Below, piece by piece: positions 38,954-48,341 of a stretch of 64,000 nucleotides of DNA. Location of the stretch: positions 1 to 64,000 of the forward strand of contig CABIWJ010000007.1 in NCBI GenBank assembly GCA_902362455.1, read 5' to 3'. The notes beneath the pieces are model-generated. The model saw only the letters and a list, made by a program, of their open reading frames with translations, was not told the origin of the DNA and did no database searches. A program made the position numbers and the translations under genes. The DNA comes from Eubacteriaceae bacterium (lineage in GTDB: Bacteria; Bacillota; Clostridia; Lachnospirales; Lachnospiraceae). Numbering within the stretch: the first letter of the stretch is position 1; each line of letters opens with the position of its first letter.

Positions 38954-41374
38954 ATGTTAGTACCATTGAGCTGGTTAAAAGAATATGTAGATATAGATAT
39001 TACTCCGGAAGAACTTGAGAAAAGATTATTTTCAAGTGGTTTTGAAGTAGAAGAACGTTATGAAGTCGGTAAAGACATCAGTAATGTAGTTGTTGGGCTT
39101 GTAGAAGAATGTGAGGGAATACCTGATACACACTTAAGTCTTTGCAAAGTAAATGCAGGCGAGCATGGAACATTCCAGATATGCTGTGGTGCAGATAATG
39201 TTAAAGCAGGCGGAAAGTTCCCACTTGCTCTTGTAGGTGCAACAGTATATGCAACAGCTAAAGACCATAAGACAGTTGAGGGTGTTATGACAATTAAGAA
39301 GGGTAAACTTCGTGGCTATGAGTCATTTGGTATGCTTTGTTCAGGCGTAGAACTTGGTGTAAATGACAATATGTTTAAGGGCGGAGATTACAACGGATTG
39401 TTAGTATTACCTGAAGATGCTGAAGCAGGTGCTGATGTTAAGCCTATTCTTGGACTTGATGACTGGATATTTGATATAGCCATTACTGCTAACAGACCTG
39501 ATTGCCAGAGTATTCTTGGTATTGCCAGAGAAGTAGCAGCTATCCTTAATACAGACTTAAAGATGCCTGCCACAGATTATACAGAGACAGAAGTTAAGAA
39601 AGATGGCTTTAATGTAACAGTTGATGCATCAGATTTATGCCCAAGATACATTGCACATTATGTATATGATGTTAAGATGGGTGAATCTCCTCAGTGGATG
39701 AAGAGACGACTTGAATTAGTAGGAATAGGTGCTATTTCAAATGTAGTTGATATTACTAATTATGTTATGAAAGAAATCGGTCAGCCAATGCATGCATTTG
39801 ACTGCTCATATCTTGAGGGTAACGCAATTAACGTAAGACGTGCTAATGACGAAGAGAAAATCGTTACATTAGATGAACAGGAATATACACTTAATTCTAA
39901 TAACCTTGTAATCTGTGATGGAGTTAAACCGGTAGCATTAGCAGGCGTAATGGGTGGACTTAATTCAGAAATCAGAGATACGACTGAAACAGTAATGTTT
40001 GAATCTGCTAAATTTGCCCGCGATAATATAAGAAAGACAGCAAGAAGTCTTGGTAAACGTTCAGATGCAAGTGCAAGATACGAAAAAGGTGTTGATGAAT
40101 ATTCAACAGTATTAGCTATGAAACGAGCACTTCATTTGATAGAAGAATTGGGCTGTGGTAAAGTATCTTCAACACATATTGATGTAAATGTAGGTAATTC
40201 AGTAGAGCCACATGAGATGAAAGTAAGTGTTAAGAGAGTAAATGACGTATTAGGAATTGTAGTACCTGATGAAGATATAATTAAGATAATGAAAAATCTT
40301 AATTTTGCACCATCAATTAATGGTGATGAGTTGATACTACAAGTTCCTGCATATAGAGAAGATATGGATTCATATCCAGATGTTGCTGAAGAAGTAATTC
40401 GTATGTATGGTTATGATAACGTTGTTCCAACATTTATGCCTGATGCCAAGGTGACAATGGGTGGAATTAACCAGAAACAGAAGAAAGAACTTAAGCTTAA
40501 GAAGGCACTTTGCAGTATTGGTGCATACGAGGCTATACATTATTCATTCTTCTCACCTGCAGATTTAGATATGCTTAAATTACCTGAAGATGCAAAAGAG
40601 AGAAAAGCAATTAGTATTATTAATCCTATTAATGAGGACCTTTCATTGATGAGAACGACATTAGCAGCTTCTATGATTAATGCTATTGCAAGAAATATGA
40701 AGAAAGATAATGAAACTGGAAGATTATTTGAAGTAGGTAATGTATTCATACCAAAGTCACTTCCTTTAACAGATTATCCTGATGAAAGAGAAACACTTTG
40801 CGTAGGTATCTGGGGTGATGATGAGGATTTCTTTACACTTAAAGGAATAGCAGAGACAGTAGCTGAAACGCTTTGTCTTGATTTTGAATATGAACCTGCT
40901 AAGAAATCATTCCTCCATCCATATCAGACAGCTATAATCAAATGTGAGGGAATCGAAATCGGTTATTTAGGAAAAGTTGCATATGATGTTGTTAAGAACC
41001 TTGGAGTTCGCGGCGATATGTATGTAATGGAAATGGATCTTAAACTTATGTCACAGTGGTATGACAGAAAGACTATGTTCACTCCATTGCCAAAATTCCC
41101 TGAAGAGAAACGTGACCTCGCACTTGTTATGAATAAAGATATAACTTGTGGTCAGGTTGAAGACTGCATAAAGAAATCATGCAATTACATTAAATCAATC
41201 ACATTATTTGATGTATATGAGGGCGAACAGATTCCTGCTGACAAGAAGAGTATGGCATTTACAATAGAATTTACACCTAAGGAAGAAGCTTTTGAAGCAG
41301 AATCAGTAGACAGATTTGTTAATAAGATTCTTAAGAATCTTAAGAGAGAATTAGAGATTGAATTAAGAGCATAA
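38954..41374 (+). CDS. pheT: Phenylalanyl-tRNA synthetase beta subunit
   Basis: The 806-residue subunit starts MLVPLSWLKEYVDIDITPEE. Domain order is standard. The tRNA-binding EMAP-like domain (~40-155) and the B3/B4 editing domain (~200-380, e.g. YVMKEIGQPMHAFDCSYLEG) come first. Next are B5 (~400-475, with YPDVAEEVIRMYGYDNVVPT) and the catalytic-like core. The ferredoxin-fold anticodon-binding domain closes the protein (FPEEKRDLALVMNKDITCGQ). It follows pheS by 18 bp with AAAAGGAGG before the ATG. A terminator follows at 41428. Confidence 0.97.
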   Translation: MLVPLSWLKEYVDIDITPEELEKRLFSSGFEVEERYEVGKDISNVVVGLVEECEGIPDTHLSLCKVNAGEHGTFQICCGADNVKAGGKFPLALVGATVYATAKDHKTVEGVMTIKKGKLRGYESFGMLCSGVELGVNDNMFKGGDYNGLLVLPEDAEAGADVKPILGLDDWIFDIAITANRPDCQSILGIAREVAAILNTDLKMPATDYTETEVKKDGFNVTVDASDLCPRYIAHYVYDVKMGESPQWMKRRLELVGIGAISNVVDITNYVMKEIGQPMHAFDCSYLEGNAINVRRANDEEKIVTLDEQEYTLNSNNLVICDGVKPVALAGVMGGLNSEIRDTTETVMFESAKFARDNIRKTARSLGKRSDASARYEKGVDEYSTVLAMKRALHLIEELGCGKVSSTHIDVNVGNSVEPHEMKVSVKRVNDVLGIVVPDEDIIKIMKNLNFAPSINGDELILQVPAYREDMDSYPDVAEEVIRMYGYDNVVPTFMPDAKVTMGGINQKQKKELKLKKALCSIGAYEAIHYSFFSPADLDMLKLPEDAKERKAISIINPINEDLSLMRTTLAASMINAIARNMKKDNETGRLFEVGNVFIPKSLPLTDYPDERETLCVGIWGDDEDFFTLKGIAETVAETLCLDFEYEPAKKSFLHPYQTAIIKCEGIEIGYLGKVAYDVVKNLGVRGDMYVMEMDLKLMSQWYDRKTMFTPLPKFPEEKRDLALVMNKDITCGQVEDCIKKSCNYIKSITLFDVYEGEQIPADKKSMAFTIEFTPKEEAFEAESVDRFVNKILKNLKRELEIELRA

Positions 41375-41427
41375 ATTTTAGAAGTATTTTCAGAGAAAAA
41401 AAGTAAAATTATAAAAAGTGGTGAAAT

Positions 41428-41469
41428 AAGTCCACAGATGTCAGAATAAAAAGACATTTGTGGACTTTT
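41428..41469. terminator. Terminator of the pheST operon
   Basis: AAGTCCACAGATGTC (41428-41442) pairs with GACATTTGTGGACTT (41453-41467) with one mismatch, followed by TTG. It is nearly symmetrical and may act on both strands. Confidence 0.82.
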
Positions 41470-41546
41470 GTGTTATAATGAGCAAAAGAAAGATAGCTAT
41501 AAGTAAACAATGAAAGCAGATAGATTTACCAAGGAGGATAATAGAT

Positions 41547-42806
41547 ATGAAGTGGTCAGAATTCTATGAAAAGGCGGACAATTGTGAAGTAAGTACAGTT
41601 GTTAAAATGATACCATCACTAGAAGAATTTGGTTCTCCAAAGGAAATTGCAGACGTAATATTGATAATCGGATCCGAAGATAAGAAAGGTGCTAATAGTT
41701 TATTAAATAAGGCACTTGATAAAGGTATAAAATTCAACGCTGATGAACTGTCAGACATTTTCGGAAGTTGTGACAGAGAGAATTTCGACAAGGCACTATA
41801 TAGTTCAGCGGATAGATTTACTGATGAAGATATAGAGAATCTATATTATATTATAGAAGAAGATGTAGTTGTTAAACTTGCTAAGAAATATGGATTAAAA
41901 TTACCAGATGATATTGCATCTGAATATGAAGAGAAGATGGTTTCAGACACAACGCCTGTAAGCTGGGAGCAGTTCTATGATGGTATGTTTGAATGGAATG
42001 AAGAGTATTCTAAGAGACGCTCAAGGGTGTTAACGGATTATGGTAATGAAGAAGATATTATTACAGTGCTATATCAATTATTTGATGGAGATATTAATGG
42101 CGCAGATAATTTTATAAAAGAAGCTGTTAATCATGGAGTGACATTTTCGGGAAACAATCTTTCAGAAATATCGTATTTTTGCAGTGGTAGTATATTCAGA
42201 TATGCACTAAATAAATCTTCGAAGAGATTTACGGATAAAGATTTAGAAGATGTAAGTGATGATTTAAATGATGATGAAGTAATAAAATTAGCGGAAGAAT
42301 TACATCTGAACTTACCGGAAGGCTACGAGATATACGACGAAAATGATGATATTGATGAAATTAACAATATAGCTGAATTACAGGCAGTGATACTTGATGC
42401 CATTGAATTAGCAGATGAAGCATTAAAGGCACTTAATGATGCCGGGGCTGCAGTTAATGAAGGAAGCAGGACGAGTTTATTTGATATACTTAGTAAGAGT
42501 TTCTATTCATCAGCAACTAAGAATCTTGCACTTGAAGAGGCGGATTTTCAAATACAGACGGCAGAAGAATCAATATCACAACTCAATGGCATATTAAAAG
42601 GAATTAGTAAGTGCAGGTATATTAAAATGAATTCAGAAAAATTAGCTTCTTTATTAGATATGTATACTAACGATAGTTTTATTAATATGATAACGCATAT
42701 GAAGATAGGAAAAATGGGTAAAAATATTAATAAAACAACCAAAGATGTAATTGATACCAGACATAAGCTTGAGAAGATATATAAAAAATTGTGCAAGGCT
42801 GTATAA
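41547..42806 (+). CDS. Hypothetical acidic protein with internal domain duplication
   Basis: This 419-residue cytosolic protein has no family I recognise. Residues ~1-125 and ~140-265 are a tandem duplication. Both have an N-terminal W-x-x-F-Y segment (MKWSEFYEK / VSWEQFYDG) and the pattern GANSLLNKALDKGIKFNADE versus GADNFIKEAVNHGVTFSGNN. Both then end in DRFTDEDIENL versus KRFTDKDLEDV and KLAKKYGLKLPDD versus KLAEELHLNLPEG. The C-terminal 150 residues are helical and coiled-coil-like. The strong ribosome binding site (AAGGAGG) suggests good expression. It lies alone between pheT and acyP. Confidence 0.75.
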   Translation: MKWSEFYEKADNCEVSTVVKMIPSLEEFGSPKEIADVILIIGSEDKKGANSLLNKALDKGIKFNADELSDIFGSCDRENFDKALYSSADRFTDEDIENLYYIIEEDVVVKLAKKYGLKLPDDIASEYEEKMVSDTTPVSWEQFYDGMFEWNEEYSKRRSRVLTDYGNEEDIITVLYQLFDGDINGADNFIKEAVNHGVTFSGNNLSEISYFCSGSIFRYALNKSSKRFTDKDLEDVSDDLNDDEVIKLAEELHLNLPEGYEIYDENDDIDEINNIAELQAVILDAIELADEALKALNDAGAAVNEGSRTSLFDILSKSFYSSATKNLALEEADFQIQTAEESISQLNGILKGISKCRYIKMNSEKLASLLDMYTNDSFINMITHMKIGKMGKNINKTTKDVIDTRHKLEKIYKKLCKAV

Positions 42807-42840
42807 TTGAAATACTTTTAAAAGGAAAAGAGATAGGATT

Positions 42841-43125
42841 ATGTCAGTAGAAAATAAAATTATAAGAAAAGAGATTCATTTCACAGGTGCAGTTCAGGGT
42901 GTTGGTTTTCGTTACAGGGCTAAATATGCAGCAGATGGTTGTGGTGTAACAGGATGGGTCAGGAACGAATGGGACGGTTCGGTATTAATGGAAGCACAAG
43001 GAACTGAAAGGCAGATAAATGAAATGTTAAAACTTATTAATCAGGGACAGTATATTATGATAGACAGGTTAGATTATCATAATATACCACTTGAAGAATA
43101 CGAAAGTGGTTTTCATATCAGGTAG
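42841..43125 (+). CDS. acyP: Acylphosphatase
   Basis: This 94-residue protein hydrolyses acyl phosphates. It has the catalytic Arg in VQGVGFRYRAKYAADGCG, the Asn in VTGWVRNEWDGSVLMEAQG and the usual ferredoxin-like length. A short extension at the N terminus (MSVENKIIRKEI) precedes the domain. AAAAGGAAAAGAGATAGG precedes the ATG. The WYL regulator gene begins 28 bp after its stop, so the two may be co-transcribed. Confidence 0.92.
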   Translation: MSVENKIIRKEIHFTGAVQGVGFRYRAKYAADGCGVTGWVRNEWDGSVLMEAQGTERQINEMLKLINQGQYIMIDRLDYHNIPLEEYESGFHIR

Positions 43126-43153
43126 ATATGAAACGATTAAGGAGGATATGAAT

Positions 43154-44146
43154 TTGGCTAAAGGAACAAACCAGAAACTAAAACTAATATATCTTATGAA
43201 GATAATGCTTGAAGAAACAGATGAAGAGCATAGACTTACTATGCCTGAAATTATAAGTGAACTGTATAAATATGATATTTCAGCAGAGAGAAAGAGTGTA
43301 TATAATGATATAGAGGCTCTTAAGTATTATGGTATTGATATTCAGAGTGAGAAGAAAAATAATACATATAGTTATTATGTTGCGAGCAGACAGTTTGAAT
43401 TGGCTGAATTAAAATTATTAGTCGATTCGGTACAGTCTGCTAAATTTATAACCGAGAAGAAATCAATGGAGTTAATTAAAAAGATTGAAGAACTTGGAAG
43501 TAAATATGATGCATCTAAATTACAAAGACAGGTATTTGTGACAGAGCGTGTAAAAACTATGAATGAAAGTATATATTATAGTGTTGATGCGATACATACG
43601 GCAATTGCTGAGAATTCTAAGATAAAGTTTCAATACTTCCAATGGAATGTTAATAAGGAAATGGAATTAAAAAAAGATGGCGAATATTATAATGTAAGTC
43701 CATGGGCATTGTCATGGGATGATGAGAATTATTACCTGATTGGATTCGATAGTCGGGATAAGAAGATTAAGCATTACAGAGTAGATAAGATGCTGCATAT
43801 TGAGACTGTCAAAGAGAAGCGGGATGGAAAGGACAGATTCAAAGAGTTTAATATGGCTGTATATGCAAAAAGAATGTTTGGAATGTTCGGCGGTGTAGAA
43901 GAAACTGTGAGATTAGAATGTCATAATAGTATGGCGGGTGTTATTATTGACAGATTTGGTAAGGACATTCCTATTATAAAGAAAGATAGTGAGCATTTTA
44001 CGGTAAGTGTGAAAGTGGCAGTAAGTATGCAGTTTATAGCATGGATAATAGGATTAGGTGAAAAAGTTAAGATAACAGGACCGGATAATATAGTTGATAA
44101 AGTTGATGAAGAGATTGAAAGATTAATAAGACAATATAAAAATTAA
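43154..44146 (+). CDS. WYL-domain transcriptional regulator (YafY type)
   Basis: This protein of about 330 residues has an N-terminal winged helix-turn-helix (TMPEIISELYKYDISAERKS, then VYNDIEALKYYGIDIQ) and a C-terminal WYL domain (VSPWALSWDDENYYLIGFDS, then IKHYRVDKMLHIE). WYL domains bind nucleic acids or nucleotides and often control DNA-damage or defence genes. The TTG at 43154 (LAKGTNQKLK) has GGAGG 8 bases upstream, while the ATG at 43148 is only two bases from it, so TTG is the likelier start. Targets unknown. Confidence 0.85.
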   Translation: MAKGTNQKLKLIYLMKIMLEETDEEHRLTMPEIISELYKYDISAERKSVYNDIEALKYYGIDIQSEKKNNTYSYYVASRQFELAELKLLVDSVQSAKFITEKKSMELIKKIEELGSKYDASKLQRQVFVTERVKTMNESIYYSVDAIHTAIAENSKIKFQYFQWNVNKEMELKKDGEYYNVSPWALSWDDENYYLIGFDSRDKKIKHYRVDKMLHIETVKEKRDGKDRFKEFNMAVYAKRMFGMFGGVEETVRLECHNSMAGVIIDRFGKDIPIIKKDSEHFTVSVKVAVSMQFIAWIIGLGEKVKITGPDNIVDKVDEEIERLIRQYKN

Positions 44147-44227
44147 AAAAATTTGAAAGATAAATAAAAAAGTGGTGTATATGTATATGAACCTAAGAAA
44201 AGATAGTAAGTAACAGGAGGTTCTATC

Positions 44228-44791
44228 GTGCATGATAAGAAATTAATAACTCTGATTGAGGAAAAAAATGAACAATGCATTTCCTTGATAGCAGACAAAT
44301 ATGAGAAATTGTTATATCACATAGCATATGGAATTCTGGGTGGACGAGCTGAAGATATAGAAGAATGTATTAACGATACATATTTGAAATTCTGGAATAA
44401 CATAGGTAAATATGATTTAGAAAAAGCTTCAGTTAAAACTTATTTGAAAGTAATTTTGCGAAATACGGCAATAAACCGGTTAAGAGATATTGGAAGAAAA
44501 GAAGAGAATATGTCTTATGAAGATTTGACGGATATTGCAGCAACGTATGCTGATGAAAGCCAGAATGTTGAAAATAAGTTAATTAACCGCGAAAAGGTTA
44601 TATTACTTAATGAAATAATTGGAGAAATGCCGAAGAAAGATAAAGAGATTTCAATAAGACGTTTTTTCTATCTTCAGTCTTCAAAAGAGATTGCAAGAGC
44701 AATGATGATGACGGTTTCAGCAGTAGATTGCAGGGTTTCAAGAATCAAATCAAAAATAAAAATTAAATTTGAGGAGAACGGATATGAGTGA
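44228..44791 (+). CDS. ECF-type RNA polymerase sigma factor
   Basis: The 187-residue protein starts at GTG 44228 after AGGAGG. It has region 2 (GRAEDIEECINDTYLKFWNN, then TYLKVILRNTAINRLRD) and region 4 (LNEIIGEMPKKDKEISIRRF, with HTH SSKEIARAMMMTVSAVDCRV). It overlaps a small single-span membrane protein gene by 8 bp, probably its anti-sigma partner. It lies directly upstream of acpP and the fatty acid genes, which raises the possibility that it responds to the membrane state; that is inference only. Confidence 0.88.
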   Translation: MHDKKLITLIEEKNEQCISLIADKYEKLLYHIAYGILGGRAEDIEECINDTYLKFWNNIGKYDLEKASVKTYLKVILRNTAINRLRDIGRKEENMSYEDLTDIAATYADESQNVENKLINREKVILLNEIIGEMPKKDKEISIRRFFYLQSSKEIARAMMMTVSAVDCRVSRIKSKIKIKFEENGYE

Positions 44792-44984
44792 CAGAGAATT
44801 AGTTGATATATTTTCAAATATTGATGTTTCTTTTTTGGAAAATGATAATTTTGAAAAAGACAGATTTATTAATAGAAAGCCAGTAAAAGTCGGAATGATT
44901 GTTTCAGGCACAGTTTTAGCAGCTGCCTTAACAACGATAACGATAGTAGCAACTGTTAAGAAGAAAAGATTAAAGTTAGCGTAG
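44784..44984 (+). CDS. Small membrane protein, putative anti-sigma partner
   Basis: A 66-residue protein starting MSDRELVDIFSNIDVSFLEN. It has an acidic N-terminal half and one membrane helix (VGMIVSGTVLAAALTTITIV) ending in a basic tail (KKKRLKLA). The ATG at 44784 lies inside the end of the sigma gene (ATGAGTGA), with GAGGAGAACG as ribosome binding site, so translation is coupled. Size and topology (cytoplasmic N terminus plus one helix) suit a minimal anti-sigma factor, but there is no known anti-sigma motif; the role is inferred from position. Confidence 0.6.
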   Translation: MSDRELVDIFSNIDVSFLENDNFEKDRFINRKPVKVGMIVSGTVLAAALTTITIVATVKKKRLKLA

Positions 44985-45006
44985 ATGACGCAGAAATGAG
45001 GATAAA

Positions 45007-45234
45007 ATGTTTGAAAAAGTAAAAGAAATTATAGCATCAGAATTAGGAGTTGAAGAAGATAAGATTACACTTGAGTCAACATTTAAAGATGACTTAGGGG
45101 CAGATTCACTAGATTTATTCCAGATGGTAATGTCAATCGAAGATGAATATGGAATAGAGATTCCAACTGAAGATTTAGAAAAAATGTCAACAGTTGGTGA
45201 TATTGTTAAATATTTAGAGGATAAACAGTCATAA
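45007..45234 (+). CDS. acpP: Acyl carrier protein
   Basis: This 75-residue acidic helical protein has the phosphopantetheine site Ser34 in [20 protein letters not shown]. It carries growing acyl chains during fatty acid synthesis in the cytosol. It is the first gene of the fab/acc cluster, 180 bp upstream of fabK. A palindrome and hairpin between them may separate or regulate the two transcripts. The ribosome binding site is weak (ATGAGGATAAA). Confidence 0.95.
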   Translation: MFEKVKEIIASELGVEEDKITLESTFKDDLGADSLDLFQMVMSIEDEYGIEIPTEDLEKMSTVGDIVKYLEDKQS

Positions 45235-45337
45235 TTATAAACACGAAGATTCAGATATAATATAGATGAATTAAGAATAGACGGATTGTATATACCTATA
45301 TTCACAAATCCGAATCTGAAAATAAAGTGGATAAAAA

Positions 45338-45353
45338 TATATCATGAGATATA
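45338..45353. promoter_or_regulatory. Palindrome upstream of fabK, candidate operator
   Basis: TATATCATGAGATATA (arms TATATC/GATATA) lies 65 bp before fabK in the acpP-fabK gap. A CGGATT/AATCCG hairpin is at 45281-45312. No FapR or FabT consensus was recognised, so assignment to a known lipid regulator is not made. Confidence 0.35.
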
Positions 45354-45416
45354 ATTTTTCTTATCCCTTTATTTTTTGACCTTTTTTCAGAAAAAAACAG
45401 AAAGGATTACATCAAA

Positions 45417-46346
45417 ATGAATACAAATATATGTGAAATGTTAAACATTAAATATCCAATATTTCAAGGTGGAATGGCATGGGTAGCTGAACACAATCTT
45501 GTATCAGCAGTATCAAATGCTGGAGGACTTGGAGTTATAGCAGCAGGAGGTGCACCGGTAGAATATGTCAGAAATGAGATACGAAAGACCAGAGAACTTA
45601 CAGACAAGCCATTTGGTGTAAATATTATGATGCTTAGTCCAAGTGCTGAGGAGATAGCATATATGGTAGCTGAAGAGAAAGTTAATGTTGTAACAACAGG
45701 AGCTGGTAATTCAGAAAAATATTTTGAAATGTGGAAGGAAAAAGGAATTAAAATAATACCTGTAGTGGCATCAGTAGCACTTGCTAAAAGAGTTGCTAAA
45801 CGCGGTGTAGATGCTGTAATTGCAGAAGGATGTGAATCAGGTGGACATATTGGTAGTTCTACAACAATGACGCTTGTTCCACAGGTGGTCGATGCTATTG
45901 ATATACCAGTAATAGCAGCTGGAGGAATTGGCGATGGCCGGGGAATGGCAGCAGCATTTATGTTAGGTGCTACAGCTGTACAGATAGGTACGAGATTTCT
46001 TGTGGCTGATGAATGTATAATCCATGATAATTATAAAGAAAAGGTAATAAATGCAAAAGACATTGATTCAGTAGTAACAGGGACCACAACAGGTCATCCT
46101 GTAAGAGTATTGCGAAATAAAATGACTAAAGAATATATAAGATTAGAACATAATGGTGTCGGATATGAAGAATTAGAAAGAATGACACTTGGTTCACTTA
46201 GAAAAGCGGTTATAGATGGAGACAAAGATAATGGTTCATTTATGGCAGGGCAGATTGCAGGACTTATAAGTAAAAGGCAGAGTTGTGAACAGATAATAAC
46301 AGAAATAGTATCAGAGGCAGATAAATTACTGCGAAATGGAGATTAG
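45417..46346 (+). CDS. fabK: Enoyl-ACP reductase II
   Basis: This 309-residue FMN-dependent, NAD(P)H-using TIM-barrel enzyme reduces trans-2-enoyl-ACP. It replaces FabI in many Clostridia and streptococci and makes them triclosan-resistant. Motifs are YPIFQGGMAWVAEHNLVSAV, the GVNIMMLSP segment, AEGCESGGHIGSSTTMTLVP and VIAAGGIGDGRGMAAAFMLG. The last five residues and stop (LRNGD, TAG) are encoded inside the left repeat of leader element B. The ATG follows AGAAAGGATTACATCAAA. Confidence 0.94.
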   Translation: MNTNICEMLNIKYPIFQGGMAWVAEHNLVSAVSNAGGLGVIAAGGAPVEYVRNEIRKTRELTDKPFGVNIMMLSPSAEEIAYMVAEEKVNVVTTGAGNSEKYFEMWKEKGIKIIPVVASVALAKRVAKRGVDAVIAEGCESGGHIGSSTTMTLVPQVVDAIDIPVIAAGGIGDGRGMAAAFMLGATAVQIGTRFLVADECIIHDNYKEKVINAKDIDSVVTGTTTGHPVRVLRNKMTKEYIRLEHNGVGYEELERMTLGSLRKAVIDGDKDNGSFMAGQIAGLISKRQSCEQIITEIVSEADKLLRNGD

Positions 46347-46488
46347 TGTGAAAAATACAGATTGATATCTGATTTTTCACACAGCTAAATGTGTAGCAGG
46401 CAACACATTTAGCATTTATCGCAGAGCCAAATCTGATATTTGGCTCGCGATTCCTCCGGCACATTGTGCCTGCGGAATGGAGAATAGT
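46330..46488 (+). repeat. Structured leader element, copy B
   Basis: Direct repeats 46330-46347 and 46471-46488 (TGCGAAATGGAGATTAGT / TGCGGAATGGAGAATAGT) enclose three hairpins: GTGTGAAAAAT with ATTTTTCACAC, GCTAAATGTGT with ACACATTTAGC, and GAGCCAAAT with ATTTGGCTC. ATTCCTCC can pair with the GGAATGGAG that serves fabD. The left repeat contains the fabK stop codon. Confidence 0.85.
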
Positions 46489-47418
46489 ATGAGTAAAATA
46501 GCTTTTATCTTTCCTGGACAGGGCGCTCAATATATTGGAATGGGCAAAGACTTTTATGAAGAATTAGACGAGTGCAGAAAAATATACGATATAGCAGATG
46601 AAATTTTAGACTTTGATATAAAAAATATCTGCTTTAATGAGAACGATTTAATAAATGAAACTGAATATACACAGGCAGCAATTCTTACAACCAGTATGGC
46701 AATATATAAGGCTGTTGTTGAAATTGGAATAAAGCCGGATGTGTGTTGTGGACTTAGTCTCGGAGAATATAATGCTTTGGTTGCTTCAGATGTTATGAAA
46801 TTCTCAGATGCCCTTAAGACTATAAGAAAACGAGGAATCCTTATGCAGGAAGCAGTTCCTGATGGAAAGGGTACTATGATGGCGGTTTTAGGACTGGATA
46901 ATGAGATTGTATCTAGAGTATGTGAAGAAACTGAAGGAATCGTATCCGTTGCCAATTATAACTGTCCGGGTCAGTTAGTAATCTCAGGAGAGAGAGGAGC
47001 TGTTGCTATGGCAGCACAGAAACTTAAAGAGATTGGAGCAAAACGTGTAGTTGAGCTTAAAGTAAGCGGACCTTTCCATTCTGAAATGATGGCAGAAGCA
47101 GGAAGAGAACTTAGAAAATATATTGAGAATGTGGAATTTAATAAGCCGGTAATTCCGTATGTTGCAAATGTTAATGCACTATATATAGATAAGAATAAAG
47201 ATATACAGTATATCAAAGATTTACTCGAGAAACAGGTATCATCATCTGTTATGTTTGAACAGTCAGTTAAAAATATGATTGCTGATGGTGTGGATACGTT
47301 CATAGAAATTGGACCAGGAAGAACATTAAGTGGTCTTGTTAAAAAGACAGATAGAAATGTTAGTGTTATGAATATAAATTGCATCGATGATTTAAAAAAA
47401 TTAATTGAATTAAAATAG
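46489..47418 (+). CDS. fabD: Malonyl-CoA:ACP transacylase
   Basis: This 309-residue acyltransferase moves malonyl from CoA to ACP. It has IAFIFPGQGAQYIGMGKDFY near the N terminus, catalytic Ser90 in GLSLGEYNALVA, the conserved Arg in GILMQEAVPDGKGTM, and the catalytic His in KVSGPFHSEMMAEAG. The ATG at 46489 follows the right repeat of leader element B, which provides GGAATGGAG. If the element's hairpins block that site, fabD translation would be the controlled step. Confidence 0.95.
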   Translation: MSKIAFIFPGQGAQYIGMGKDFYEELDECRKIYDIADEILDFDIKNICFNENDLINETEYTQAAILTTSMAIYKAVVEIGIKPDVCCGLSLGEYNALVASDVMKFSDALKTIRKRGILMQEAVPDGKGTMMAVLGLDNEIVSRVCEETEGIVSVANYNCPGQLVISGERGAVAMAAQKLKEIGAKRVVELKVSGPFHSEMMAEAGRELRKYIENVEFNKPVIPYVANVNALYIDKNKDIQYIKDLLEKQVSSSVMFEQSVKNMIADGVDTFIEIGPGRTLSGLVKKTDRNVSVMNINCIDDLKKLIELK

Positions 47419-47517
47419 CATTGAATCAGGTAACTTATCAGTTTATATAATGAAGAAGAATGAAACCTGTAAGATATATAATTTTAAATAGAATATATTA
47501 AGATTTGGAGGATACAT

Positions 47518-48261
47518 ATGCTTTTAGAAAATAAAACAGCCATTGTGACAGGTAGTGCAAAAGGTATAGGAAAAGGAATTGCCACAGAATTTGCAAAGCA
47601 GGGAGCAACAGTAGTAATTAACTACTGTGGTTCTAAGGAGGCAGCATTAAAAACTGTAGAAGAGATTAAGGCATTTGGTGGAAAAGCGATTCCATATCAG
47701 GCAGATATATCAGATTATGAAATGTCTAAGAAAATGATGGATGATATTATAAAAGAATATGGTGCAATTGATATATTGGTTAACAATGCAGGTATTACAA
47801 GAGATAACCTTATTCTTAGAATGTCAGAATCAGAATTTGATGATGTAATCAGGACGAATCTAAAAGGAACATTCAACTGTATAAAACATGTTACTAAATA
47901 TATGCTAAAGAATAAATCAGGGAAAATTATTAATATTTCGTCTATTTCGGGTGTGAATGGTATTGCAGGACAGGCTAATTATTCTGCATCTAAGGCAGGA
48001 ATAATTGGGCTTACCAAAAGCTTTGCCAAAGAAATGAGTTCAAAGGGAATTAATATAAATGCAATTGCTCCAGGATTTATAGAGACCGATATGACAAAAG
48101 TATTAAATGATAAGTATGTTGAAGAGATAGTGAATACAATTCCTTCAAAACGAGTTGGAAGACCAGAAGATATTGCAAAAGCAGCATTGTTTTTAGCATC
48201 AGATATGTCTGATTATATAACTGGACAGACACTTATGGTAGATGGTGGTCTTGGATTATAA
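47518..48261 (+). CDS. fabG: 3-oxoacyl-ACP reductase
   Basis: This 247-residue short-chain dehydrogenase has the cofactor motif TGSAKGIGKGIA, the NNAG motif (ILVNNAGITRDNLILRMSES) and a catalytic Ser/Tyr/Lys set in NISSISGVNGIAGQANYSAS with YSASKAG. The C terminus is DYITGQTLMVDGGLGL. It reduces 3-ketoacyl-ACP with NADPH. The ATG follows TGGAGGATACAT. It lies between fabD and fabF as is usual in Firmicutes. Confidence 0.96.
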   Translation: MLLENKTAIVTGSAKGIGKGIATEFAKQGATVVINYCGSKEAALKTVEEIKAFGGKAIPYQADISDYEMSKKMMDDIIKEYGAIDILVNNAGITRDNLILRMSESEFDDVIRTNLKGTFNCIKHVTKYMLKNKSGKIINISSISGVNGIAGQANYSASKAGIIGLTKSFAKEMSSKGININAIAPGFIETDMTKVLNDKYVEEIVNTIPSKRVGRPEDIAKAALFLASDMSDYITGQTLMVDGGLGL

Positions 48262-48341
48262 CGATAACAAACAATAAGTTAAAGATAGATATTGATGATG
48301 TGTTTATTCATATGGAGAAGACATCAAAACAGGAGGCAGGA

